A stretch of 37,640 bases of DNA. Origin: Oscillospiraceae bacterium (GTDB taxonomy: Bacteria > Bacillota > Clostridia > Oscillospirales > Acutalibacteraceae). Under the pieces are notes generated by a model that saw nothing but the letters and a program-made list of their open reading frames with translations, searched no databases and had not been told where the DNA came from. This document shows, piece after piece, positions 17,867 through 26,873 of the stretch. The stretch lies in NCBI GenBank assembly GCA_015065695.1, contig SVPT01000012.1, positions 1 through 37,640 on the forward strand. The letters are read 5' to 3'. The position numbers and the translations under genes were made by a program. Numbering within the stretch: position 1 is the stretch's first letter; each line of letters starts with the position of its first letter.

Positions 17867-19130
17867 GTGCCTGGTCGATGTCGGCGATGATGTCCTCTAC
17901 GTCCTCGATGCCTACGGAGAAGCGAATGAGGTCGGGAGAAACGCCACATTCTGCCAGCTCCTGATCGTTAAGCTGACGGTGGGTGGTGCTTGCGGGGTGG
18001 AGTGCGCAGGTTCTTGCATCGGCAACGTGGGTAACGATGGCTGCCAGCTTAAGGGAATTGAGGAAGCGGGTTGCAGCCTCTCTGCCGCCCTTTACGCCAA
18101 AGGAAACAACACCGCAAGTGCCGCCCGGCATCAGCTTTGAGGCCAGCTCGTAATACTTGTTGTCCTCCAGTGCGGGGTAGCTGACCCACTCTATGCGCTC
18201 GTCCTTCTGCAGCCAGCGGGCAACAGCCATAGCATTCTCGCAGTGTCTGGGCATACGCAGATGCAGGGTTTCCAGACCGATATTGAGCAGGAATGCGTTC
18301 TGGGGAGCCATCATGGAGCCAATATCGCGCATGAGGTGGGTACGCAGCTTGATACCGTAGGCAGCGTTGCCGAACTGCTCGGTGTAGACAACGCCATGGT
18401 AGGTTTCATCGGGGGTGGTGAGACCGGGGAATTTGCCGGAAGCCTTCCAGTCGAACTTGCCGCCGTCGATGACGCAGCCGCCCAGTGCGGAGGCATGACC
18501 GTCCAGATACTTGCTGGTGGAATGTACGACGATGTCAGCACCCCACTCCAGCGGGCGGAGGTTTATCGGGGTGGGGAAGGTATTGTCAACGATGAGGGGA
18601 ACACCATGTTTGTGTGCCAGCTCTGCCCACAGGGGAATATCGACAACCTGCAGGGAGGGGTTGGTCAGCGACTCGACGAAGCAGCAGCGGGTGTTTTCCT
18701 TGAACAGCTTCTCGATTTCCTCAGCCTTTGCGTCGGGCTCGATGAAGTCAAACTCGATGCCCATGCCGCGCATGGTCTTGTTGAAGAGGTTGAAGGTGCC
18801 GCCGTACAGTGCGGAGGAGCAGATGCAGTGCTCACCTGCGGAGCAGATGTTAAGCACAGACATCATGGAAGCCGACTGACCGGAGCTGGTCAGCATGGCA
18901 AGCACGCCGCCCTCAAGGGCTGCAATCTTCTTCTCCACTGCGTCAACGGTGGGGTTGGCAAGGCGGGTGTAGAAGAAGCCTTCGGCGGTAAGGTCGAAGA
19001 GGGCTGCCATCTGCTCGGCAGACTCGTACTTGTATGTGGTGCTCTGGGCAATGGGGACTACTCGCGGCTCACCGTTTCCGGGTGTGTAGCCTGCCTGTAC
19101 GCAGTTGGTGTTTATCTTGTAGTTGCTCAT
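17847..19130 (-). CDS. O-acetylhomoserine aminocarboxypropyltransferase/cysteine synthase family
   Basis: 427 aa; FFYTRLANPTVDAVEKKIAALEGG, TSSGQSASMMS, VDNTFPTPINLRPLEWGADIVVHSTSKYLDGHASALGG (PLP Lys), CALHPASTTHRQLNDQELAECGVSPDLIRFSVGIED. Confidence 0.95.
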   Translation of the reverse strand: MSNYKINTNCVQAGYTPGNGEPRVVPIAQSTTYKYESAEQMAALFDLTAEGFFYTRLANPTVDAVEKKIAALEGGVLAMLTSSGQSASMMSVLNICSAGEHCICSSALYGGTFNLFNKTMRGMGIEFDFIEPDAKAEEIEKLFKENTRCCFVESLTNPSLQVVDIPLWAELAHKHGVPLIVDNTFPTPINLRPLEWGADIVVHSTSKYLDGHASALGGCVIDGGKFDWKASGKFPGLTTPDETYHGVVYTEQFGNAAYGIKLRTHLMRDIGSMMAPQNAFLLNIGLETLHLRMPRHCENAMAVARWLQKDERIEWVSYPALEDNKYYELASKLMPGGTCGVVSFGVKGGREAATRFLNSLKLAAIVTHVADARTCALHPASTTHRQLNDQELAECGVSPDLIRFSVGIEDVEDIIADIDQALAEATK

Positions 19131-19201
19131 GGTGTTCAGACCCTTTCTTATATTATGAAATACTTGTTTCTGTATAGCAGATTCTCAATGACAAGCGGCT
19201 G

Positions 19202-19837
19202 TCAGCACATCTGGATTTCCAGCCCGTTGCCGACCGAAAGCTCACGCTGTATGGCGGCACGCACCATGGTGGCGGTGGCGTCATCGTCAGCCATCTGTCG
19301 GTTATCAATAAACATGGCTGCGCCGTATATCAGCGAGCGGACGATGAATGAACGCATCTCGGTCATCTTCTCGCTTATGCCCATCTCTTCGCCATATTCC
19401 TTGACCAGCTTTTTCAGGCTGGCACTCAGCTCATGTCGTGCGTTGAGCTGCTCAGGGTCGGCGCTTTTGGGTATGGTCACGATGACGGAGCGGAAGTGGG
19501 GGTTATCCACCAGAAAGCGGAAATAGCCCATGCAAACCTCCAGAAGCTGCCGCTGACGGTCGCCTGCGTAGAGCGACATGATGCCTTCCTGTATGGCAAT
19601 CCATTTCTGGTTGATGTAGTGAATTATCTCGAGGATAAATTCCTGCTTATCCTTGAAATGTTTATAGGGTGCGGCGCAGGAAACACCGCAAAGCTGTGCG
19701 ATGTGGCGCAGGGAAAAATCGTGGAAGCCCTCTCGCTCAATCTCCTTTATGCCGCTGAGAATCAGCCGCTCTTTAACGGACAGGTTTTCGATGTTTTCGC
19801 CTTCGGCGGCGGTTGGCACGCTTTGATTCTGGGACAT
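19202..19837 (-). CDS. TetR/AcrR family transcriptional regulator
   Basis: 211 aa; ERLILSGIKEIEREGFHDFSLRHIAQLCGVSCAAPYKHFKDKQEFILEII is a TetR HTH. Confidence 0.92.
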   Translation of the reverse strand: MSQNQSVPTAAEGENIENLSVKERLILSGIKEIEREGFHDFSLRHIAQLCGVSCAAPYKHFKDKQEFILEIIHYINQKWIAIQEGIMSLYAGDRQRQLLEVCMGYFRFLVDNPHFRSVIVTIPKSADPEQLNARHELSASLKKLVKEYGEEMGISEKMTEMRSFIVRSLIYGAAMFIDNRQMADDDATATMVRAAIQRELSVGNGLEIQMC

Positions 19838-19893
19838 AAGAGCAGCCTCCTTATGGTTAGCGGGGAATATGCGAATTGGTTGGATAATGTATT

Positions 19894-19922
19894 ATTATAG
19901 CACGAATATTCATCGGTCACAA
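19894..19922 (-). promoter_or_regulatory. Sigma-A promoter of the TetR gene
   Basis: Minus strand TTGTGA-17 nt-TATAAT. Confidence 0.55.
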
Positions 19923-20020
19923 CCCATAAAGAATGACCTGCGGCTGTGGCTGACGTATTTTGGCATATTGCACAAAAGCAATGGTGTGCCTCGGTGCATG
20001 AATATGCTCTGCCCACTGTA

Positions 20021-20878
20021 TTACCCCCACAAATCGGCACTTTCCAACTGACCGTCCGCGTTTCCCTCTATATGAATGGAGTGGGATGCAAACATACCGT
20101 CATCGTCAAAGAAGACACTGATGCCGCCTTCCTCGTCGATGTTAATGAACGCAAGGGTTATGCGCTGTGCAAAGCTCTCGGGTGTTATCTCCTCGGTTTC
20201 CTCGTCACCCCGCCAGTCGTTGGCACTTTCGGTAAGCTCCTCTGCGGCAAAGGCGCGCAGGCGGCTGTCCCAGCCGACCACGTCGGCGCATATTCTATGC
20301 AGGGCGGCAAGGGCATTATCGGCACAATCGCCGTACTCTTCATCTGCCTGCAGCATTATGGAACACTCCTTGCCCAGCCAGTCTATTTCACCCTCAAACT
20401 GTGACAGCTCCCTGTTGAGGGTAAAGCTGCCCAGCCCGTCTTTGATGACAACGGGGCGGCGCAGTCTGTCACGCAGCTCTGCCATCTCTTTGGTAGGTTT
20501 GTGGCAGGGGGAAAGCCTTTCCACAAGGTAGGCATTGCTCTGCGTGCCGTCCTCCTTTGGCTTTTCCCGGCGCACCCTTGCCCGATATATTGTCAGCGGC
20601 TTCAGCCTGCCGCTGAAAGGGGGAAAGCCGCCCAGCCAGTGCCCGCTTTTGCAAATCCAGCACAGGCAGCCGTTTTCCATCCTCATCTCTCCTGCAGGCA
20701 GGTCTGCACAGGCAATGAACCTTGCCCGGGGATAGCACATACCGCCCTCATTTATTGCGCCATAGACGTGGGACAGATTGAGCACCAGCATCTCACTGCT
20801 ATGCTTTTCAAAGCGCGCATCAAACTCCCTGCGCGCCCGACGAGGTGAAACTTTCTTTTTATTCTTTCCTGCTTTCAT
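20021..20878 (-). CDS. DUF2262-like domain protein
   Basis: 285 aa from ATG 20878 (SD GGAGGTGCGAAC); GSFTLNRELSQFEGEIDWLGKECSIML..., ESFAQRITLAFINIDEEGGISVFFDDDGMFASHSIHIEGNADGQLESADLWG. Confidence 0.65.
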   Translation of the reverse strand: MKAGKNKKKVSPRRARREFDARFEKHSSEMLVLNLSHVYGAINEGGMCYPRARFIACADLPAGEMRMENGCLCWICKSGHWLGGFPPFSGRLKPLTIYRARVRREKPKEDGTQSNAYLVERLSPCHKPTKEMAELRDRLRRPVVIKDGLGSFTLNRELSQFEGEIDWLGKECSIMLQADEEYGDCADNALAALHRICADVVGWDSRLRAFAAEELTESANDWRGDEETEEITPESFAQRITLAFINIDEEGGISVFFDDDGMFASHSIHIEGNADGQLESADLWG

Positions 20879-20917
20879 TGTTCGCACCTCCATATGCGCT
20901 TATCGGATTGCGTATGG

Positions 20918-21883
20918 TTACTTACTGCACACAAAGCAGGTCCAGCCGCCCTGATGCTGCGTTTCCTTTATCACAAAACCGGCATCTCTGAGAGCCTGTG
21001 CCACAGGCTCCTCACGCTCCTCAATGATGCCTGAGGTGATGAATGTGCCGTTGGTTTTGGTGTAGGCATAGGCTGCGGGTGCCAGTGCGATGATGACATC
21101 AGCGACTATATTGGCTACGACCAGGTCGAACTGACCTTCCACCGGCTCGGACAGGGTTTCATCGTCCAGCACGTTGCCCACAACCACGCGGCACCGCTCA
21201 TTGGGAATATCGTTGAGGGCGGCATTCTCCGCCACAACGCCCGGTGCGCCTGCGTCAATGTCCACGCAGGTAGCGTTGTCCGCGCCCAGCAGCAGAGCAA
21301 GGATTGCCAGAATACCGCTGCCGCAGCCAAGGTCGAGCACACGCTCGCCGCCGCTTATGTACTTCTCCAGCCGCTCCATGCACATACGGGTGGAGTAGTG
21401 AGTTCCTGTGCCGAAAAGGTGACCGGGGTTCATGGTCAGAACGATGCGGCCATGGCTGTCCTCGATTTTCTCCCATTCGGGGCGGACAAGCACACGCTCG
21501 CCCAGCTCAAAGGGCTTGTAATACTGCTTCCAGTTGTCTGCCCATTCCTTGTCGTCCCTGTTTTGCAGCTCTATGCGCAGTGCGCCGAAGCTGCCCTCGG
21601 TGTCCATGGCTTTCATTGCCGCCACGCCCTCGCGTATCAGGGCAAGCTGGTTGTAGCCCGCTTCGTCGGCGGTCAGCCATGCCATAACGCAGGTTTCGCA
21701 GTCACGCAGGTAGTCAAGCGAGGGGTCAATGTAATCCCAGTGGGGGGTGTTGGTTTCGATAAACTCCTCAAAATCGGAGGATTCCTCTATCTGCACACCG
21801 CCCACGCCAAGGCAGTACAGTCTGCCGCACAGCGGCTCTATGCCCTCGCGGGAGGTAAATATCTTCAGTGCTATCCATTCCAT
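20918..21883 (-). CDS. prmA: Ribosomal protein L11 methyltransferase
   Basis: MEWIALKIFTSREGIEPL...; MNPGHLFGTGTHYSTRMCMERLEKYISGGERVLDLGCGSGILAILALLLGADNATCVDID is the PrmA signature. Start trimmed to ATG 21883. Confidence 0.95.
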   Translation of the reverse strand: MEWIALKIFTSREGIEPLCGRLYCLGVGGVQIEESSDFEEFIETNTPHWDYIDPSLDYLRDCETCVMAWLTADEAGYNQLALIREGVAAMKAMDTEGSFGALRIELQNRDDKEWADNWKQYYKPFELGERVLVRPEWEKIEDSHGRIVLTMNPGHLFGTGTHYSTRMCMERLEKYISGGERVLDLGCGSGILAILALLLGADNATCVDIDAGAPGVVAENAALNDIPNERCRVVVGNVLDDETLSEPVEGQFDLVVANIVADVIIALAPAAYAYTKTNGTFITSGIIEEREEPVAQALRDAGFVIKETQHQGGWTCFVCSK

Positions 21884-22042
21884 GTTGTTCTCTCCGTTTG
21901 CTATCAATTCTGTTGGCTTTTGCTGCAAGCCTGTTTCCTTATATAATACCACACGCCGCCGCAAAAAGCAACGTCTTGCGGCGGCGTGCGCAGGGGCTTG
22001 GTTTCATGCATACGTTCATCAGAAAAATTTTTCAAAATACTA

Positions 22043-22091
22043 TTGACAATTATTAGGTACCGAATTATAATATATTCCGTAAGGTACCTAA
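22043..22091 (+). promoter_or_regulatory. Consensus promoter with an inverted-repeat operator, likely MarR autoregulation
   Basis: TTGACA (22043-22048)-17 nt-TATAAT (22066-22071); TTAGGTACC (22053-22061) and GGTACCTAA (22083-22091) flank the -10. Confidence 0.75.
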
Positions 22092-22147
22092 CGATATTCG
22101 CAATGAGGAAGTTTTGATGAGAGATTTAGAAAGGGGAATTGTTTAGT

Positions 22148-22762
22148 ATGGAAAACAACAGAAAGCCCGATGTAATTCAGGCAGTGATGAAGGTGATGCG
22201 TTCCATGCGCCGCCACCCGCCCATGGGCGAAGGTTTCCCGCCTGAGGTGGGAAGAACGCTGGGCATCATGGCAGAAAATGACGGTGTGACCTCCCGCGAG
22301 CTGGCGGAGCTTCTGGATATTCGCCCCTCCTCCCTGACCGAGCTGCTGGGCAGACTGGAGGGCAAGGGTCTTGTCAGCCGCACCCCTGACGAAAACGACC
22401 GCCGCGTTGTGCGTGTCAGCCTGACGGAGGAGGGCAGAAAGCTCTCCGAGGAACACACCGCCCGCCACAACGAACGTGTAGCGAGGGCATCTGCCTGCTT
22501 CTCCGAGGAGGAAGCTGTACAGTTCTGCGAGATGTGCGAGCGTCTGAGGGGGCATCTTGAAACGCTGGCCGCGGAAGACAAGGCGGCACACCCCGAGTGC
22601 TTCGGCGAGGGACACGGCTGCCACGGAGGACCTCACTTTGGCGGTCACCACTGCGGCGGACATCACAGGGGTCACGGCCATGGCGGTCACCACAGACACG
22701 GCGGCTTTGGCAGAGGCGAGGGTATGTTCCCGCCCCCTCCCCCTCCTGAGGACGAGGAGTAA
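22148..22762 (+). CDS. MarR family regulator with His/Gly-rich C-terminal tail
   Basis: 204 aa; wHTH GRTLGIMAENDGVTSRELAELLDIRPSSLTELLGRLEGKGLVSRTPDENDRRVVRVSLTEEGRKL; tail GHGCHGGPHFGGHHCGGHHRGHGHGGHHRHGGFGRGEGMFPPPPPPEDEE. Confidence 0.9.
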   Translation: MENNRKPDVIQAVMKVMRSMRRHPPMGEGFPPEVGRTLGIMAENDGVTSRELAELLDIRPSSLTELLGRLEGKGLVSRTPDENDRRVVRVSLTEEGRKLSEEHTARHNERVARASACFSEEEAVQFCEMCERLRGHLETLAAEDKAAHPECFGEGHGCHGGPHFGGHHCGGHHRGHGHGGHHRHGGFGRGEGMFPPPPPPEDEE

Positions 22763-22911
22763 TGGCTTAGCAGAAAGTATGCGAGCCTCCGCAGACGCGG
22801 CCGTTAAATAACCGATTAACCGGCGCACCGGACGGCACTCCCGCAAGGCGGGCTGCACCGCTCGGTGCGCCTTTGCCCGGTTTTCGGTACTTTGCGCACA
22901 GGTCAAACCAC

Positions 22912-22940
22912 TTGACAACCTCTGTATCATGTTGTATCAT
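22912..22940 (+). promoter_or_regulatory. Promoter of the tRNA-Pro gene
   Basis: TTGACA-17 nt-TATCAT just upstream of the tRNA. Confidence 0.6.
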
Positions 22941-22953
22941 ATTACGGTAATTT

Positions 22954-23029
22954 CGGGGTGTGGCCCAGTTGGTAGGGTACGTGCTTTGGGAGCATGAGGC
23001 CGCGGGTTCGAGTCCCGCCACTCCGACCA
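22954..23029 (+). tRNA. tRNA-Pro (anticodon TGG), CCA encoded
   Basis: Acceptor CGGGGTG/CACTCCG, anticodon stem CGTGC/GCATG with loop TTTGGGA (TGG), T-arm GCGGGTTCGAGTCCCGC, discriminator A then CCA; 76 nt. Confidence 0.95.
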
Positions 23030-23056
23030 GAAACGCCCTCTTACGAGGGCTCTAAG

Positions 23057-23146
23057 AACAGAGAATAAAGAATATTGAATAAACAAGGAATTCGCGCATT
23101 GTTGCTTGGGCGTTTCTGTTTTATTCTTTCTTCTTTATTCTCTTTT
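23057..23146. repeat. Long imperfect palindrome, MITE-like
   Basis: GAGAATAAAGAA (23061-23072) pairs with TTCTTTATTCTC (23131-23142); nested GAATAAA (23077-23083) with TTTATTC (23120-23126) and CAAG/CTTG. Confidence 0.55.
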
Positions 23147-23362
23147 GTTTATTATTTAAAGAACGTTTTGGTGTCATCATTATTCATAGTGTGTAATCCT
23201 TAATGCCGTTTGTTTATCAGGGCTCAAAATGCACGTTCTATATGCAGCAGACAGATTGGGTTGTTGACTTATGCACATATTAAGTGATATAGTTAAATCG
23301 ACACATTTGAGAAAACAATCAAGCTAATAAACTTGGATTAATAAATTAAGGAGAAGGATTTC

Positions 23363-23737
23363 ATGGAAAAATGGGGAGAGTTTGAGTTTAACGAACCATA
23401 CGTTGGAGATGAAATCGCAAGCATCTGTGGAGTTGCACTGCCAAGTAACTATATAGAATTTATGAAACTTCATAATGGCGGCGAAGGGGATATTGGTGAA
23501 ACATGGTTCGTGTTGTTTTCGTTGGAAGAGCTGCAAGAAGCAAACGATGATTATGAAATTGAGAGCTATCTGCCAGGGCATATAATTATCGGCTCGAACG
23601 GAAGTGGGGAGCTTTATGGAATTGATAATGCCGGAAACTACTTTAATGTTCCGATAATGATTGAAGAAAACTATATCACTTTGCTTGGAACTGACATCAA
23701 CTCGTTGCCGGATAGGATAAATGACCTTTGGAGATAG
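23363..23737 (+). CDS. SMI1/KNR4 (SUKH) family protein
   Basis: 124 aa; ICGVALPSNYIEFMKLHNGGEGDIGETWFVLFSLEELQEANDDYEIESYLPGHIIIGSNGSGELYGID is typical SUKH. Confidence 0.85.
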   Translation: MEKWGEFEFNEPYVGDEIASICGVALPSNYIEFMKLHNGGEGDIGETWFVLFSLEELQEANDDYEIESYLPGHIIIGSNGSGELYGIDNAGNYFNVPIMIEENYITLLGTDINSLPDRINDLWR

Positions 23738-24017
23738 TTCCCCTTTATCTAGCACTCGAATATCCGTTGTTCACCTCTTCTCAACCGCAGATATTTCTGT
23801 TGAATCGTTGACATCCGACAGATCATCTGTTATGATGACAGCGGACAAGGTGAAATTATATATTGGAAGTGATTTACCCGATAACATACCCGCTGTAATG
23901 GCGGGGGCATGATCGGAAAGAGCAGAGAATCAAAATTGACTAACCGACCGACGCTGTGTGCTTCGCACAGCGCAGTTTGGGTTGCAATTGTGATTTTTGC
24001 TCTGCAATTCTGAAACG

Positions 24018-24045
24018 AGCCGCAGAGTGATCTGCGGCTTTTTTG
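24018..24045 (+). terminator. Rho-independent terminator
   Basis: AGCCGCAGA GTGA TCTGCGGCT followed by TTTTTG. Confidence 0.85.
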
Positions 24046-24101
24046 TTGTCTTTTCAGAAAAACTCAACACCTTGTCACATCATATACGGAGCAGTAAAAT
24101 T

Positions 24102-24866
24102 ATGAATAATACGCACGAAATAATCATCGACGCTCACCTTCATCTGCCTGTTGAGCCAGTTTTACTTGAGGAAAAGAAAACCGTCCTGCTGGAAGAAATG
24201 AGGAGAAACGGAGTTAGCAAGGGCGTGGTAATCTCCGATTCCGAGCTTGAAAGTCCAATCGGCTCTCTGATTGAATGCGCTGAGCTGTTCGACAGCTGTC
24301 CTGACATTGCCGTTGTCGGCGGAATCAGTCCGTATATTTGCTATACTCAGCAGCTCGAGTTGATGGACAACCTCCTTGCCCGAGGACTGCTGGTCGGTAT
24401 CAAGCTATTCTGCGGACATGAACCGATATACCTCGGCGACGACAGTCTCAATGCAGTGTATGCTTTAGCCGGCAAATACTGCGTGCCGGTGCTGTTCCAT
24501 TCCGGATGGGATAATTCTCATTTCACCGCACCGGATATTATTCGAGAAGCGGCGAAGGCACATCCCGAAATTGAATTCGTGTGCTGTCACTGCTGCTATC
24601 CTAACCTTGCGGACTGCTTTCGCGCTCTTGCCGACTGTGTCAATGTGCACTTTGATCTGTCGAGTGTGGCAGAGGGACGCAATGCCGACTTTGTTCCCAT
24701 TCTGGAAGCCGCTGTTCGTACAGATCCTGAGCGTTTCCTTTTCGGCTCGGATTTCGGAAGCTGCGATCAGGCAGAGCACCTTGAATTCTTCCGATCACTC
24801 AATCTGTCCGAATACGAACGGCAAATGCTCTTCTGTGAAAACGCACGGCGTATGTATCGCCTGTGA
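24102..24866 (+). CDS. Amidohydrolase_2-like metal-dependent hydrolase (TIM barrel)
   Basis: 254 aa; MNNTHEIIIDAHLHLPVEP (HxH), FHSGWDNSHFTAPDIIREAAKAHPEIEFVCCHCC, FLFGSDFGSCD. Confidence 0.85.
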   Translation: MNNTHEIIIDAHLHLPVEPVLLEEKKTVLLEEMRRNGVSKGVVISDSELESPIGSLIECAELFDSCPDIAVVGGISPYICYTQQLELMDNLLARGLLVGIKLFCGHEPIYLGDDSLNAVYALAGKYCVPVLFHSGWDNSHFTAPDIIREAAKAHPEIEFVCCHCCYPNLADCFRALADCVNVHFDLSSVAEGRNADFVPILEAAVRTDPERFLFGSDFGSCDQAEHLEFFRSLNLSEYERQMLFCENARRMYRL

Positions 24867-25124
24867 ATCTGTGCCAGAATTGAAACCCAATTCACGGCAG
24901 ACAGATTTTTTATTTCTATATCATTCAGATTGTAAAATCGTTTTGCAGCCTACGGAAAGTCAGCCGCCAAGAGTTTATCAGCCGAAAGCTACGAAAATTG
25001 GCTCAGGTATAGCACGGCGTTCAACAGGCAACCCACATATCTGGCCTGAACGCAATCTATATTTTCGTTTTGTTTTGTAATGTATTGTGCTTCATAACTG
25101 CAATCGGCATAGTACGCAAACAAC

Positions 25125-25184
25125 AATGCCCCGGGCAGTGAAACAGACCGTTCGGTCATGATTCACTGTTCCGGGGCATTTTGT
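25125..25184. terminator. Bidirectional terminator between convergent genes
   Basis: AATGCCCCGG-GCAGTGAA ... TTCACTGT-TCCGGGGCATT followed by TTTGTG, with nested GACCGTTCGGTC. Confidence 0.7.
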
Positions 25185-25229
25185 GTTATCGAGAACGATT
25201 ATGCTGCGGCAGATAAAACGCAAAAATGA

Positions 25230-26771
25230 TTATTCATGTTTTTCGGGCTGCAGATAATTTGATGCATCTTTGAAGAAGCTCGCTACGATAAGAATGATTA
25301 CTATGCCGATTGGGAATGCGGCTATGATCGACACGGACTGCAGATTGGACATGGAACTCTCGGAGAATATAAGCGCAATAGGCAGAACGATTAGCAAAAT
25401 ACACCATATCAGCTGAATCAACTTGTGCGGAGATTCATTCTCGCCCAATTTCCTGTAGCTGTAACAGGCACCTATCAGCGCAATTGAGTCAAAGGATGTG
25501 GCATAGAAAAGCAGCATTGTAATCAGAACAAGAGCCAGCACCAAAGGAGATATCGGGAGTGTACGCATAACAGAAATAATCAGTCCGTAGAGGTCGCCGG
25601 TTGCCTGATACTGGGCGATAAAATCCGCAGCGCCGGATGTCTGCATACCCAGCGAATAATTGCCGAGAATGATGAAGCTGAGTATTGTGGAGCCAACACC
25701 GAAAGCATATCCGCCAAGTATTGTCTGACGAATAGTTCTGCCCTTTGAGATACTTCCGATAAAGAAAGGAGCTGCAACGCACCATACCATCCAGTACGCC
25801 CAATAGAAAATGGTCCAGTTCTGCGGGAAAGATGTTGTCCGCAGGGGATCGGTATAAGTTGATAGCTCAAAGAAGTTCTGGATCATAGTACCGATGGATG
25901 AAATGCCTGTTTCTATGATATATCTTGCCTGACCGCCAAAGACCAGCACATATACCTGAAGTCCGAAGAACAGCCATATGCAGATTTTTGCCAGCAGGCT
26001 TATACCCTTGAATCCGTGTAGCAGGGAGTAGGTATATACCACACACGTGATTATAAGGATAATGATATTTGTCACAGTAGTGTTCAGCTGAACGTGGAAG
26101 AGCTCATTGATAATGTTTGCCATCAATGGTGTGGCAAGGCTGAATGTGGTAGCGGTTCCGGAAATAAGTGCAAACACCGCCAGCAGATCTATCAGCCTGC
26201 CAAGAATACCATCTGTATGTTTGCCGAGAATGGGGCGGCAAGCTTCCGAATACTTTTGCCTTTCTCTCTTGCGGATATGAAGCATAAAACCAAACGCTAC
26301 AGCGAGCACGAGGTAAAACGCCCAGGGAATCAGACTCCAGTGATAAATCGGATATACGCTTGCCCATTTCTGAATACTGCCCAGTTCCGCAATGTACGGA
26401 TCGGTTGCATACAGGATCCATTCAGAAAACGAATAGAAAAGGATATCCGCTGCAAGTCCTGCGGTAAACATCATGGAACCCCATGCAAAGAATGAATACT
26501 TTGGTTTTTCATTCTTGTCCCCCAGAACAATATCGCCGAAACGGGAGAAGGCGATGAACATTGATACAAGGAAAATGCCCAGTCCCAGAACCAGATAGTA
26601 CGAACCGAAAGTGTCACCAAGGACAAAGCGTACATTGCTGACTACAGTGTTTGACTGTTCCGGAAACAGGAAGAACAGAACACCCATTGCTACGATGATA
26701 ACAAAAGGAACAAGAGTAATCAGCCAGTCAATCTTTCTGCTCTCTAATTTGACAGATAAATCGTTTTTCAT
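25230..26771 (-). CDS. BCCT family transporter (choline/betaine type)
   Basis: 513 aa, 12-TM-like; FFAWGSMMFTAGLAADILFYSFSEWILYATDP, YHWSLIPWAFYLVLAVAFGFMLHIRKRERQKYSEACRPILG, FYWAYWMVWCVAAPFFIGSISKGRTIRQTILGGYAFGVGSTILSF. Confidence 0.9.
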   Translation of the reverse strand: MKNDLSVKLESRKIDWLITLVPFVIIVAMGVLFFLFPEQSNTVVSNVRFVLGDTFGSYYLVLGLGIFLVSMFIAFSRFGDIVLGDKNEKPKYSFFAWGSMMFTAGLAADILFYSFSEWILYATDPYIAELGSIQKWASVYPIYHWSLIPWAFYLVLAVAFGFMLHIRKRERQKYSEACRPILGKHTDGILGRLIDLLAVFALISGTATTFSLATPLMANIINELFHVQLNTTVTNIIILIITCVVYTYSLLHGFKGISLLAKICIWLFFGLQVYVLVFGGQARYIIETGISSIGTMIQNFFELSTYTDPLRTTSFPQNWTIFYWAYWMVWCVAAPFFIGSISKGRTIRQTILGGYAFGVGSTILSFIILGNYSLGMQTSGAADFIAQYQATGDLYGLIISVMRTLPISPLVLALVLITMLLFYATSFDSIALIGACYSYRKLGENESPHKLIQLIWCILLIVLPIALIFSESSMSNLQSVSIIAAFPIGIVIILIVASFFKDASNYLQPEKHE

Positions 26772-26873
26772 ATTAACTATCCTTTCTGCAGAGCTTCAGG
26801 TTTGCGGCTATGAACCCCAACCCCCGGCTGCAAATTGTTTGTTGAATACATCAGTTATCCGTGAGAGGTTTTC

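Noticed and set aside
18243-19526. 427-aa plus-strand ORF
   Set aside because: Antisense to the O-acetylhomoserine sulfhydrylase gene and part of the TetR gene.
22767-23021. 84-aa minus ORF starting MAGLEPAASCSQSTYPTNWATPR
   Set aside because: Classic spurious translation through the antisense strand of a tRNA gene.
23721-23912. 63-aa ORF after the SUKH gene
   Set aside because: No SD of note, no recognisable domain and overlap with the SUKH stop; could be decayed DNA but not supportable as a gene.
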